Below the pieces are notes generated by a model. It made no database searches. It saw nothing but the letters and a program-made list of their open reading frames with translations, and was not told the DNA's origin. Positions 35,501 to 47,300 of a stretch of 64,000 nt of DNA are shown in pieces. Position numbers and translations under genes: made by a program. This DNA comes from Halichondria panicea (taxonomy: Eukaryota; Porifera; Demospongiae; Suberitida; Halichondriidae). The DNA lies in contig NC_087381.1 of assembly GCF_963675165.1 (NCBI RefSeq), positions 248,001 through 312,000 on the forward strand. The letters run 5' to 3'. Each line of letters begins with the position of its first letter. The stretch's first letter is position 1.

Positions 35501-36652
35501 CTGTTGGTCCAATAATGTTAATTGTTTGAAGCTTAATTAGAGAGAGGCCTTTCAGATGTTGTGTTCAAAGTATATTCTGGGCCTGTAATGATGGCCTTTT
35601 GAGTATACTGTACGTTAATTTTGTATAAACGCTGACACACACACAGATTTTCTTTGTCGTGAATGCCACCATGTTGAACAACCTTCTCTTGAGGAGAGAG
35701 CTCTGTCACTGGTCCAAGGGAGTGCAAATGAGGTACACACACACACACCCACACACACCCACACACCCACACACACACACATGCATCAATTGCACAAGTA
35801 ACATCATTTTCGTATGTTTTGTGCTAACGTAATGCTTCATGCAATAGTAGCCAGATAGCTACGGTACTCTTGATAGTCATTGGCTGACTATAGCAGCAAT
35901 GAATGGCCGATGATAGTTTATTTGTCAATTTGTATAGGTATAACGTCAGTCAACTTGAGGATTGGGCGCGGGACATGGGTGCCATGGCAACAGTGGCGCT
36001 AACAGAGCTACTCCCAATCGTAGAGGCCTCTAAACTGCTACAGATGAGGAAGAGCTCCACTAGTCATGCCCCGGCCATCTCTGAGCACTGCTCTCATCTG
36101 AATGCTCTGCAAGTATGTGTCTATATACCGTATAGCGGGTATACTTCGAGGGTATAAACTTTCGCGGAATGACGTGCTGTTATAAAGGTTTTCGTGGGTT
36201 TAATTTTCATGGAATAGCAGCATTTTTTGTAGCATGCATGCATGTGATATTAAATTCGTGGATATAAATGTGAACTTCGCCGCGGTACATACTTATATTA
36301 ATCAGCGAAAACCGGAACAATACCTCTTGTTTGCGATTACATTATACTATTTAGCAAACCAATTTTGAGCATTTTAATTGTTTTTTCCTGTTCATATTTT
36401 GTGCTTCTCTTTCAGGTTCAGAAGATTCTGTCGATGTATTCTCCAGCTGACGATTATGAGGAGCGTGTGCCTAGTGCTCTAATCCGATTGGTCGCTGAAA
36501 TGTGCGAGGCAGATCAAGTGGACCCCAACAACATCATGGTTGATGTTCATCGATTTTATCCAATCGAAATATCATACGTATCATGTGATGTGAGTTTCCC
36601 CACACTCAAAATTCCACACAATCTACTCGGCAAGCACATGACTGTCATGTGA
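26567..36652 (+). CDS. MYO5: Class V unconventional myosin heavy chain
   Basis: Twenty-five exons: 26567-26584, 26654-26861, 27082-27283, 27774-27933, 28547-28772, 28993-29348, 29627-29845, 30037-30177, 30235-30441, 30590-30768, 30872-31070, 31650-31795, 31880-31945, 31999-32143, 32199-32360, 32519-32608, 32936-33055, 33260-33895, 34075-34382, 34476-34647, 35019-35145, 35241-35434, 35647-35732, 35938-36112, 36416-36652. All phases close, giving 1,592 residues. Actin-based cargo motor. The start MDLYTKGTRVWV matches the class V N-terminus. The motor has the P-loop GESGAGKT (154-161), switch I NDNSSRFG (206-213) and switch II DIYGFE (433-438). Six IQ motifs (about 742-875) bind calmodulin-type light chains. 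Only ~280 residues separate the IQ region from the C-terminal globular DIL cargo domain ([28 protein letters not shown]), against ~500 or more in vertebrates, so the coiled coil is short. Confidence 0.96.
26875..26918 (+). repeat. 44-bp exact copy of myosin V exon 9 sequence inside intron 2
   Basis: The segment beginning AGCTCTACTCCGCCCACTTG is identical to 30,269-30,312, which encodes part of exon 9 ([15 protein letters not shown]). In intron 2 it starts 14 bases after the exon 2 boundary and is not in a spliceable context. An exact 44-base match in non-coding sequence points to a recent local copy or gene-conversion event, or an assembly artefact. Confidence 0.9.
28060..28440 (+). repeat. 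Fold-back repeat, family 1, in myosin V intron 4
   Basis: Left arm with AACGACCATAACTTTAGTTC and GATTTTCTGAAAGCTTAGAG. Centre with GACCATGGGCTATTATTCAT. Right arm with TTTCTAAGCTTTCAGAAAAT. It is followed by a partial second copy (TTTTTGAATGGCCATATAAAG). Same family as at 19.3 and 31.1 kb. Confidence 0.75.
31105..31530 (-). repeat. Fold-back repeat, family 1, in myosin V intron 11
   Basis: The element lies in the opposite orientation to that at 19.3 kb: it begins GTTATGGCCGTTCAAAGATG, contains TGATTTTCTGAAAGCTTAGA, GCCAAATTTGGC-like and ATAGCCCATGGTCCAAGGCC blocks, and ends with TTCAGCTGCCATAACTTC. The arms are complementary with interruptions. Confidence 0.75.
34681..34853 (+). repeat. Fold-back repeat, family 2, in myosin V intron 20
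   Basis: An inverted repeat with outer arms TATTTTGAGGGTATAAA and TTTATACCCTCAAAATATA, a centre with TGCATGCATGCATGT, and an inner TTTAATTTTCGTGGAATAGC block. Related elements occur at 36,141-36,330 (myosin intron 24) and 44,811-44,973 (PRPF3 intron 7). It differs from family 1 in sequence and is shorter, about 170 bp. No coding capacity. Confidence 0.8.
36141..36330 (+). repeat. Fold-back repeat, family 2, in myosin V intron 24
   Basis: It opens with CTTCGAGGGTATAAACTTTC, contains GCATGCATGCATGTGATATT in the centre and AATCAGCGAAAACC near the right end. The right outer arm is degraded, so only half of the terminal hairpin is preserved. Confidence 0.65.
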
Positions 36653-37006
36653 CCTACGAACTGTATTGATTGCTACGTACATGTACACTTATTCAAATTC
36701 TGTTATATATTCGTATATCGACAATATTCATTTTGTCACATGCTTTTTGCTCACATAAGATTATAATAAATTTGATATTACAAAGCTCTACAATTTTACA
36801 TAATACAATTAAACTGATAGTGGTGTTAAAAACAGAGATTAAGATTCGATAATGAACATTAAAATAATTATAGCTAATAGAACGAGGCCTTATGTAAATG
36901 ATATGACTGTACAATCGTATGTTGTATACATATTTAATAAAATAACAGATCATAATTATAATAGATGATTGGATGGTGGTATAAGTGATAAGTAATTAAG
37001 ATTCAA
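36653..37006. other. Intergenic space between convergent myosin V and VPS4-like genes
   Basis: A 354-bp AT-rich spacer between two convergent stop codons. An AATAAA at 36,936-36,941 is a candidate myosin V polyadenylation signal. Nothing else is recognised. Confidence 0.5.
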
Positions 37007-40000
37007 TCAAGTTCCACTTTGTCCGAACTTGAGGGTGAACTGTTGGTATCTTTCCAGGGCCTCAGGGGACACAGTTCTGTGGCTTCTCTCCAACGCTTTC
37101 AGTAGGTCAAGCAGACAAACCGGTCGTGGGCACACCTGTGTGTGTGTGTGTGTGTGTGGGTGGAGGTCTGATCTACATGTACATATATAAAAGTCGTAAG
37201 CTAATTATTGTTGAGAGAGTGTACCTGCTGAGGTAGTAGGTCGCTGATGGAGAGCGCCTCCGCCCCCACATCCACAGGGTCACAGGGCACGTACACTGGA
37301 CCACACCCACTTGGGGGAGACGACAATTCCCCTCCCTCGCTGTAGCTCTGTACACCACAAAAAATAATTATAGCAAACGCGACAAAAAATAATGTCAAAG
37401 GCCATAGAGACTTAAAGGTATACTGACATGAGTGTTGGACGTACCTTGTTGGTGGGTGTGGTTAATTTCCAGTGGGTGGTGTGCTCTAGTTCTCGTACTG
37501 GTTCCATGAGAGCATCCGCCACACACGTGGCTATATCACTGCCAGAGAATCCTGTGGAGGGGTTTTGTATTGTAAGATTATATATAATTAAAGGGACATA
37601 ACGTACCGTCAGTCTGACAGAGGAGGGTGTCCCAGTCAGCCTTGGTCATGTGACAGGGGGTGTGGCTTAAGTGCAGCGAGAAAAGCTGCTGCCGTGCTGT
37701 CCTGAGCATAATTATATAATGACCATTCCAAAATAAATAGAGAAATTTGCTTTCATACTCCATACCTATTTGGTAGTGGTATATAAATGCGTCTCTGACA
37801 TCGTCTAATGAAGGCGGGGTCTAGTTCCCACGGAGTGTTGGTGGCACACAACAGGAACACACCCCCTCCACCAGTAAGAGGCGTGTCTGCTCCTTCCATC
37901 TGTATAGGGTAAGTTAAATACAGGTTTATAATGCGAGGTTAACCGATTGTAAATGACACTGTACAAGCATTGATTGCGTTTCTAACTATTGCAAATTGCA
38001 TGCAAAGGGACGGGAAATGGCATGCTCACTCTGCGCGTGTCTTTAGATTGCAATTAAAATCACCACATTGTAAGCCCGATATATGGTAGTCACCTGACGT
38101 AGCAGCTCAGTCTTGACCCTGCGTGTGTGTTCTTCCTCACTGGAGTTACGTGCTCTACACAGACTGTCCACTTCGTCAATAAACACTACCTACAGTGGAA
38201 TGCATGGGCGTATGTGTGTGTGTGTGTGTGTGGAGTGGGCGGTATGAACACGCACCGATTGACCATGCCGTTTTCTAGCATGTTGAAACAAGTCTCGGAT
38301 GATCCTGAATATAAAAACAAAATTAAGCATAAAAAGTTGAACTCTTATAAGCTATTAATTTACTGTATACTTAATACAGTTGGATCGAGCACCTACTTTG
38401 ATGATCATGTGATGCACTATAGCTATGTACTTCATTCCATGGCCATGCAACATTGTCAATCATGCAACTAACTACAAACAATTTTGAATAAGCTCTAAAT
38501 TTATTAAAACCTTCCCCTCACTTCTCCCTCACTTCTCGCTCTCTCCCACCCAGCTCGAGAGAAGGTCCGAGGAAGAAACACAATAAAAAGTGGACTCTGC
38601 TTCACTGCTCACTGCCTGTGCCAGTCGCGTCTTGCCTGTGTGATAGTGTGACAAGTGTGAGGGGGGCACTTAAGTAATTGCATGGGACTTTGTCTAGTCT
38701 TTGAACGGCCATAATTTGTGTTGCAAAGAAGATCCCATTTCAAAGATTTTCTGAGAGCTTAATTTTGTCAGGGCCCTAATTTGTCATTTTCCAGCCTTGG
38801 ACATGGTATCGCCAAATTTGTAAATACTTTTATCTAGCTCTCAAATGTGATTTTTGATGACACCATTTGAACTTTTTTTTTTTTAACTTTCAGAAAATCC
38901 AAAAAAATTTGACATTGGATCCATGAAATTCAAGTTATAGCAGCCGAAAGAATCCCTGAACCATCGAATAAAACAGGGTGAAGTTGAACATCTTTCAGCA
39001 GCCTTAACTTGAGTACCGTTGATCCAATGTCAAAAATTTTATAATATTCTGAAAGCTTAGAAAAATACCTTTCAAATGATGTGTTGCAATCCAAAATTTT
39101 GCTAGGGCCCTAATTTGTCATTTTTCGGCCTCGGACCGTGGGCTATTATTCATGGTATCGCCAAATTGGCAAATACTTTTATCTCTCAAATGTGATTTTT
39201 GATGACACCATTTGAACTCTTTTTTTCTAAGCTTTCAGAAAATCCCCCAAAATTTGACATTGGATCCACGGAATTTAAGTTATGGCAGCCGAAAGAATCA
39301 ATAAAACAGGGTGAAGTTGAACATCTTTCAGCAGCCTTAACTTGAGTACCGTTGATCTAATGTCAAAAATTTTTAAATGTTCTGAAAGCCTAGAAAAATA
39401 CCTTTCAAATGATGTGTTGCAATCCAAAATTTTGCCAGGGCCCTGATTTGTCATTTTTCGGCCTCGGACCGTGGGCTATTTATTATTCATGGTATCACCA
39501 AATTGGCAAACACTTTTATCTCTCAAATGTGATTTTTGATGACACCATTTGAACTCTTTTTTTCTAAGCTTTCAGAAAATCCCCAAAAATTTGACATTGG
39601 ATCCACGAAATTCAAGTTATGGCAGCCGAAAGAATCCCCGAACCATCGAATAAAACAGGGTGAAGTTGAACATCTTTCAACAGCCTTAACTTGAGTACCG
39701 TTGATCCAATGTCAAAAATTTTATAATATTCTGAAAGCTTAGAAAAATACCTTTCAAATGTTGTGTTGCAATCCAAAATTTTGCCAGGGCCCTAATTTGT
39801 CATTTTTCGGCCTCGGACCGTGGGCTATTATTCATGGTATCGCCAAATTGGCAAATACTTTTATCTCTCAAATGTGATTTTTGATGACACCATTTGAACT
39901 CTTTTTTTCTAAGCTTTCAGAAAATCCCCCAAAATTTGACATTGGATCCACAGGATTCAAGTTATGGCAGCTGAAAGAATCCCCAAACCATTAAACAGGG

Positions 40001-40528
40001 GGGGGAGGGTTATAGTTGAACATTTTTTAATAGCCTTAACTTGAGTACCGTTCCATCTAATGTCAAAAATGTTCTGAAAGCTTAGAAGGAGACCTTTAAA
40101 ATGGGATGCTAAATTCTCATTTAGAACATGGCCAAATGTTCTATTTTTGGCCAATGCCCAATAGTATTTTGTCAAAATGGATGGTATTTGATTTGAAGGT
40201 ACCAACTGAAAGAGCTTCTTCAAGCTTTCAGAAAATCGCAAAATAATTGAAATTGAGTCAAAGTTATGGCCATTCAAAAATTGGATGCTAAGACAAAGCT
40301 CAGAGAACTAGTAAGACAATACATGTACACTGTAGCTCTTACCCGTTCCAGGTGGTCCATAGAGTAGGACACATCTCCAGGGGCGACGCCCACCTGTGAA
40401 GAGATGAGGATATTGTAGAGGCAGAATAATGGCTTCTCTCAGAGCCTGTTTTGCGAAGGAGAGTCCGGCCACACCCTCAAAACATATCCCACCCCCACCC
40501 ATTATTGTGTCCTCTATAGCTGACTGCC

Positions 40529-40593
<65 letters not shown>

Positions 40594-41198
40594 AGATCAA
40601 TAGCATGGGGATTTACAACAAAAAAAACACTACACTGCACTCACCGTTTCTCCTGACCATCGTCCCCCTGGCCACTAGTATGGCTGGCCACACTGCCTCC
40701 TGTGGCTTGCACCATGCCCAGGGGAGGAGCTCTATACTCCGCTCTCTCTAACTGCCTCTTCTTAGCTAGTAGCACTTCACGGTGACCCGACAATGTACCA
40801 GCCAGCTGCTCCAGTGCTTCCTGTGACATGGGTGTGTGTGTGTGGGTGTGAGGGGGGTGCTCTTAACCGAGGATTAAAGATGCTGCGTACATGTACGTAG
40901 TGGTGGTTTCAATATTACTTTTCTAACAGAGTTCGTTTCCACGAGTACCAGTTCTCGTACGTCACTAGCGCAGGCCTCAATGTCAGACAGAAATTTGTTG
41001 ATGTCCACATTTTCCGTCTTTTTACTCTCGTATGTGGCAGACTCGAGCCTGTGGATAGATAGAGGTGATAAAGAAGAAGTAGAAGAAGAAAGTTATTCGT
41101 CGTTTTACCATCTTACAGCACCTGCAAAAATGTATGTTAACTGTAGAGAGAGAATATTAGCAAGTGTGTAGACCCTCACCTTGATATTTAGCTAACAT
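37007..41198 (-). CDS. Divergent VPS4-type AAA ATPase
   Basis: Minus-strand exons, 5' to 3': 41198-41180, 41140-41122, 41048-40919, 40820-40645, 40530-40343, 38635-38533, 38304-38256, 38189-38094, 37899-37766, 37701-37607, 37551-37445, 37347-37225, 37135-37007, giving 455 residues with phases closing. The AAA core has [20 protein letters not shown], the Walker [24 protein letters not shown], the Walker [26 protein letters not shown], a DGFSGSD sensor region and the C-terminal LKFGQSG that is typical of VPS4. VPS4 disassembles ESCRT-III filaments. The N-terminal ~130 residues do not resemble a standard MIT domain, and several core residues differ from VPS4A/B, so it may be a specialised paralogue. 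The first two 19-base exons are the least certain part. Intron 5 (1.7 kb) is filled with family 1 fold-back repeats. Confidence 0.82.
38690..40290 (+). repeat. Tandem array of ~340-bp fold-back repeats (family 1) inside the VPS4-like gene
   Basis: The word AATAAAACAGGGTGAAGTTG recurs at about 38,967, 39,300 and 39,649 (spacings 333 and 349). Each unit has the family 1 architecture: CAGCCTTAACTTGAGTACCG, TTCTGAAAGCTTAGAAAAAT, GGCTATTATTCATGGTATCG, then CTAAGCTTTCAGAAAATC and AAGTTATGGCAGC. About four and a half units are present, all within one intron. The last unit is a different subtype (ending TTATGGCCATTCAAAAATTG). Confidence 0.85.
40531..40592 (+). repeat. (GT)n microsatellite at an intron end of the VPS4-like gene
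   Basis: About 30 uninterrupted GT dinucleotides. On the coding (minus) strand they read (AC)n immediately before the AG acceptor of the exon at 40,343-40,530, a pattern shared by many introns here. Confidence 0.95.
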
Positions 41199-41318
41199 TG
41201 CTCGAGCTCATAGTTACTTGCATGCTGCATGCAGCTGATATAGGCCAAAGAGTTTAGTTAGGTAATGGTCGTTTGTTAACGATCTTTACCTATTACGATT
41301 TTCCAACGTCCCAAAGAG
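41199..41318. promoter_or_regulatory. Putative bidirectional promoter of the VPS4-like gene and PRPF3
   Basis: Only 120 bp lie between the two divergent start codons if the predicted first exon of the VPS4-like gene is right. No TATA box is evident. A TGCATGCTGCATGCAGC segment is self-complementary. Assigned from position only. Confidence 0.4.
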
Positions 41319-44300
41319 ATGTTGTCAAAGACAGAGCTTGAGGAGCTCCGTCCATGGGTGGCTGAGACGGTGCAAAACACGCTAGGGTACTCGCAAGATG
41401 CGCTAGTCATTACAGCGCTCGATTGCATTTCAAAGAACCTAAGCAGGCAGTCTACTACGGGTGAGCTAACCACGTGGTGTGTTGTAAGGGAGGCTTCGTG
41501 CTATTTGATCTGCATATTGATGATTTGACTGTAGCTAAATCTTATACCAGTAGAGGGAGGGACATCTTGTAGTTTGTGTCTTTTTTTTTTATTTACGCTT
41601 AAGTATCAATTGTCAGGCTCGTTATTTATCGTCCCCCAGCTTTAATTACGGACTACGTTAATCGCTCCATCCATAATTATGACGAGTATACTTGGCGAAG
41701 AGGCAACTCAACTATTAATTAATTATTACCAATGTTTAATTTGATGATGACATGCAATAATCCTCACGTACTTGATTTGCCAAATCATCAAAATTACGCT
41801 AAATTTACCTGCTATAATTATTATGGTATATCACTGTCTCAGACCAACTGGCACATTACCTTGCCAAGGAGGCGCCTAACTTCGTGGCTACTCTATACAA
41901 GAAGGTGTTGGAACTAAAGACGGCCAAGCTCATGTCAGCAAGCTTCACCAGTGCAAAGAAGCGCACTCTTGAACCTGGAGAAGACGAGGAGTTTGGCAAT
42001 GATGAGAAACCACCAGGTTAGAGAAGTTAGTGCCTCTAAAGTTACGGTTGTTCAAAAATGGAAATTTTGGCACTTATTATAATAATTGCAATGGGATGTC
42101 CTAGTTTTAGCATCTTTGAATGGCCATAACTTTAGTTCTAATGATCCAATTTCAATGATTTTCTGGTTTTCTGAAAGCTTAAAAAGAGCTCTTTAAAATA
42201 GTATGTTCAACTCTCAATTTTGCAACATGACCAAATTTCCCATTTTCGGCTAATGACCATGGGCTATAATCCATGGTGGTACGGCTAACTTAGAAAATAC
42301 TTTTATCTCTCGAATATCAACTTTGATGTTACCATTTGAAAGGTCTCTTTCTAAGCTTTCAGAAAACTATAAAAATGTTGACTTTCGATCCACAGAATTC
42401 AAGTTATGGTAGCTGAAAGATTCTCAAAATCATTAATTAAACGGAGGGGGGGGGGGTGTCTTTCAACAGCCATAACTTCAGTACCGTTGATCCAATGTCA
42501 AAATTTTTATGATTTTCTGAAAGCTTAGAAAATTACCTTTCAAACAATGTGTTTCAATCCAAAATTTCATTGGGGCCCTAATTTGTCATTTTTCGGCCTC
42601 GGACCATGGGCTATAATAATCCATGGTATTGCCAAATTGGCAAATACTTTTATCTCTCCAATATCAACTTTGATGGTACCATTTGAAAGGTCGCTTTCTA
42701 AGCTTTCAGAAAAACCTAAAATTTTGCTCCTTTTAAGCTTTCAGAAAACCATAAAATCATTGAAATTGGGTCACCAGAACTAAAGTTATGGCCGCTCAAA
42801 AAATATTAACTGTTCATACTTCCCACTCGTAGATTCTAAAAAGAAGCGAGCGAGTCGCTTTGCTGCCTCAGAAGATGAAGCCGCACCTCCTGATATTCAG
42901 CAGCTCCTCGAGAACACGAGGCGACAAATTGAAGAGAGGAAAAAGCAAACTCAAGCCATGCTCATTCAAACAAGAGCTCAGGTGATCCAGTCATGTGACA
43001 ATGCTCTCGTTAATTGTTGAATTATTTGTCAGAATTCGATTGTTTTGCTGAACTATTTTACGTACATACTTATATATATTATATTTTTCTCTCCAGGGTC
43101 TCATAAATAATAAATTGTATAAAATATCGTCCATAGTGACTGTTTTGCTATCTGTGCCGTGTTTTTTCCCTCCAGGTTCCCACCAATGTCCTCCCAGGTG
43201 TGGTACCCAGTCTTCTCCCCACTACCCCCCACTACCCTCAGGCCCCCGCTCCGTCCCCGGCAAGTCTTGACCCTGGGGCCATGGACAAGGCTAAGAGAAT
43301 GAGCGAGGTACTGCATACATTGTGTATAATAGTGTATTGTAATAGATATAGCATGAAACCGAGTGTTTTATGTTCATTAAAATTACTATTATGATTAACT
43401 CCTTGCTCCCTGGTTATTCATGTACACTGTACACTTTAGTTGCAGGCGCGTATTCAGAGCCAGCTGATGCAACAGCCCGGCCTGCTCTCAGGGAACAAAG
43501 CTTCCTCCGTCAAACCCACACCACTCATCCTAGATAAGGAAGGAAGAACAGTGGATAATCTAGGCAGAGCTATACAACTATCAGTTAGACAGCCGACACT
43601 CAAGGTAAACCACCCACCATGCATGAGAGGTTCATATAAGTTATGTGATATAAAAAGCTTTTCACTGGAAATAATGCAGTGAAGTAATAATAGCTACTAT
43701 AGTTTTATGAGAATTTTAAAATTAAAAATGGTATCCATTTTACTTCTCCCCCCCCCCCCCCCACACACACACACACCGCTCACACCACACAGGCAAACAT
43801 CCGTGCTCAGCAGAGGGCCACGTTCCGTCAGATCACAGAGAAGAAGACGAGTGTGAAAGAAGTGGAGCGTGTGGAGGGGGCGTTTGTTGATGGACGAGTG
43901 AGACAGGGCGTGGCGGGGAGGACCAAGAAACAACTCGCCTTCAATGAACCAGGTGCGTGGACTGTGTCTAGTGTAGCATCTTTGAATGGCCATGGTTTTC
44001 TGCCTACCACTGAATCTGTTTAACAGTGTTATACTATAAAAGGGACCGTTTCAGGTTACTGGGTGGAGGGTGGGCTTTAGGTAACTTCAGCCATACTATG
44101 CCAGTATCTAGATAGTGGCACAGTTCAAGGCTTGACCTGTGCCATATGGCAGATATTGGCACAGTGCTTCCTTTGATCTGCCCACTCAAAATGTGGTAGC
44201 CATGGCAGTGATGCAACATGCCATATACTGAGCACTGGATTGCTTTGATCTGCCCACTCACTGGGCAACAAGGGCTATATATATAAAGCCCGTGGTATTT

Positions 44301-47300
44301 TGCAAAAATGGGTCAACTGATATTTGATTTGAACATACCAACTGAAAGAGCTCCTTTTAAGCTTTCAGAACCACAATATCATTGAAATTGGGTCACCAGA
44401 ACTAAAGTTATGGCTGCTCAAAAAATGAATTTTGGCACCAGCGTCTTTGAACGGCCATAAATTTGTTACAATTCTTTATTTTCTGACAGCTTTATAAGGA
44501 GCTCTTTTAAAATAATGATATATTTAATTAATACGAAAACTAGTTGTAATTATATTGCTGCATCATCCTCTTATCTCTGGTTCCATCTCCAGGAAAGTAC
44601 GTGAAGCAAGGCCAAGTGTTGAGAGCCAAAGCACAACTAGAAGCCCTTCAAACGCAGATAGCTTCCGTTGCTAGGAAGACCGGTATCTCCTCGGCAACCA
44701 AATTGGCGCTGATTGCCCCCCAAGATGGTAACGACGGGGGCATCCCCAACACCGAGTGGTGGGACGCAGTCATCATATCTGGCGAGAGGTAAGAGTGATC
44801 GAATACTGGTATAATTCGAGGGTATAAATGTTTGCGGTTTTCGCTGATTAAAGCATGTACCGCGCAGTTCACATTTATACCCACAAATTTAATATCGCAT
44901 GCATGCATGCTGCAGAAAGGCTGCTATTTCCACGAAAATTAAATCCGCGAAAGTTTATACCCTTGAAATATACACTACCGTGTTCATGTAGCGCGTAATA
45001 ATCATAATTTAAAAAAATGGTGCTACAATGAAAATATTAAAGTTTCGTATACATTAGAGAGTGGTGCTATAATTAGAACAAAAATATGGTAGTTCAGAAC
45101 AGTACAAAATAAATAACGTGAATTGCTATTCTGTTAGTATTCTCAGTTGTGGCCATCCTTTCACTCGTCTCACTGCCCTCACAAGGTCGGCTGCATTATC
45201 CACCCACTCCACTCTCACACGCCCCCTCGTGGTTGTTACGACGACCACGCTCCCGTGTTCGGACTCTAAACAGATGTGACGTATATCTAGAAGCGGTATA
45301 AACGATTTGTGCAAATAGCATTTTCTCCATCCCCTATAGTGCAGTCCCTTGTTGGTCAGATGGAGGTCCCACTTGGCACGATTAAGACAGCACCAGCCAC
45401 AGTAGAACGGTATCAATGGTAGTCCCAGTATACTGGCTGCCATTACTGATATAACGCAAGCATCTTTACGATTGACAGCTCTCTTACTCAATTTCCCGTT
45501 GAATGTTGTTAGTTCGATGTCTTCTTTCCTTGTACGCCTCTCCCAGACTGTTGTGTCCATTTTCTCAGCTGCTGCTGCTTCCAAATCAACTTTTATAATA
45601 GTAGAGTATTCTTGTGCTGGACTGTACTCACTGAAAGTGACTGTTGTCCTTGAGACATCTTCTTCTCTCTGCTTCTCTGCCATAGCATCTTCATAGCTAG
45701 GTGGTGGTGGAGGAGTCTTGTGATACATCGTTTCACTAGCTATCTCTCTTCAAATTGTTGTTGAAAGTTGAAAGTCGTACTCTTGTTATTACAGCTACTG
45801 TTATTACAGCTACATGTACTCTCTTTAATAGCTTCTTTAGTGATTGTAAACAATCTGTCTGTGTACTCAACCTTAGTTGCTATGGGAGGGTAATTGCTGG
45901 TATCTATGACGCTATGAATGCTGTTACTGATTAGTGTTGCTCAGTGTTAAGCATGTTAGAATGCTGCCTTGGTTGCTATACTGGCCTGTAATAGAGCTAA
46001 CTAAGCCTCTCAGTGATATTATCCTAGAAGGAAGACTGAGTTAAACTGTAAATAGAGCTGGAGTATAAGACACTTAATATATTGATACACTGTGTGGGTT
46101 GTGACATGTTGTAAGTAGTTGCTATTAATACTGGTGTAGGAAGATCCTGTTCTGTGGCTCTCCAGGAAAAGTTGTTACAATTGTTCACTGACTGTGTTCG
46201 GGTTTCCTGATGCTCCATTGATTCCTTCCCATTAGTACAGTCATGCATAACCATAGTAACGTGTTAGATTGCATGCAAGCAGTGAGTGGGAGTATTGTAT
46301 GCATAATTATTCTGTAGCAACGGATTCTTTCCTCCAAACAAGTATATTCATTACAATAATAATAACTTTCCGTATAGCATTTTTTTTTCGTGGATTGCTC
46401 AAGCTAAACACTACATTTCGCGGATTTTATTTTCGAGGATAGAGCTTCAAATGACCACATCCCTATAGTAGTGAGGTTCAATCCGCGAAAACTGCTAAAT
46501 ATTAGCTCCTAGAAAATAAAGCGCTACTGACAGTGTGTAAAGTAAAATACATATTTAACGTAATTTTGCAGTAGCTAGCTAGAAATTATCATAACATTTA
46601 TTATCAAAAAAATGAAGTAACTTAATATTATAGCCACACCTTAACCACACCCACATGTATGTTATAGCCACACCTTAACCACACCCACATGTATGTTGTA
46701 AGTTACGACTGTACAGTATTTAAAAGTTACAGATCGTTTCCATGTGATAACTTCGATCAATATTCTCGTTCTGTTTCTTTACAGCTGCCACAAATCTCGG
46801 CGCATTTTTCACATTTCGTAGCACCAAATAGTCGCCATAGCGATAGCAAGGACATGTAGCTATCTCCGCAATTTGATCTCGATTGACATACACACGAATC
46901 GAAGTTGATCCCACTATGGCGATGTTTTGAACCTCCTGTAAGGGTATAAACCACGTCTCCCTCCAGCCAAGGAATGATGACGTGTACTGGATGCCGTCAG
47001 TTGTTAGATAGAGCTTCCATTGCCTCAAAGAAAGTAACATCGATATACTTATCCATACCAGTAACGGTAGCAGTGGTAGCGCTAGTATACATAATACTAG
47101 ATAGACACAAGTTACGGTCTTGTGTTCAAGCTCTCCATGTATTAGAATATCTGTATTTCTTTCTTCTCTAGCTTGTGTGCTTGTTACAGAGCCGTAGCTA
47201 CATGTAGTAGCCATCTTGTGTGTGTGTATAGTGACGTAGCTAGAGAGATGGTTGTACAGAGATAGGCTATTATAGACAATGGGGAAATGGCTGTCATTGT

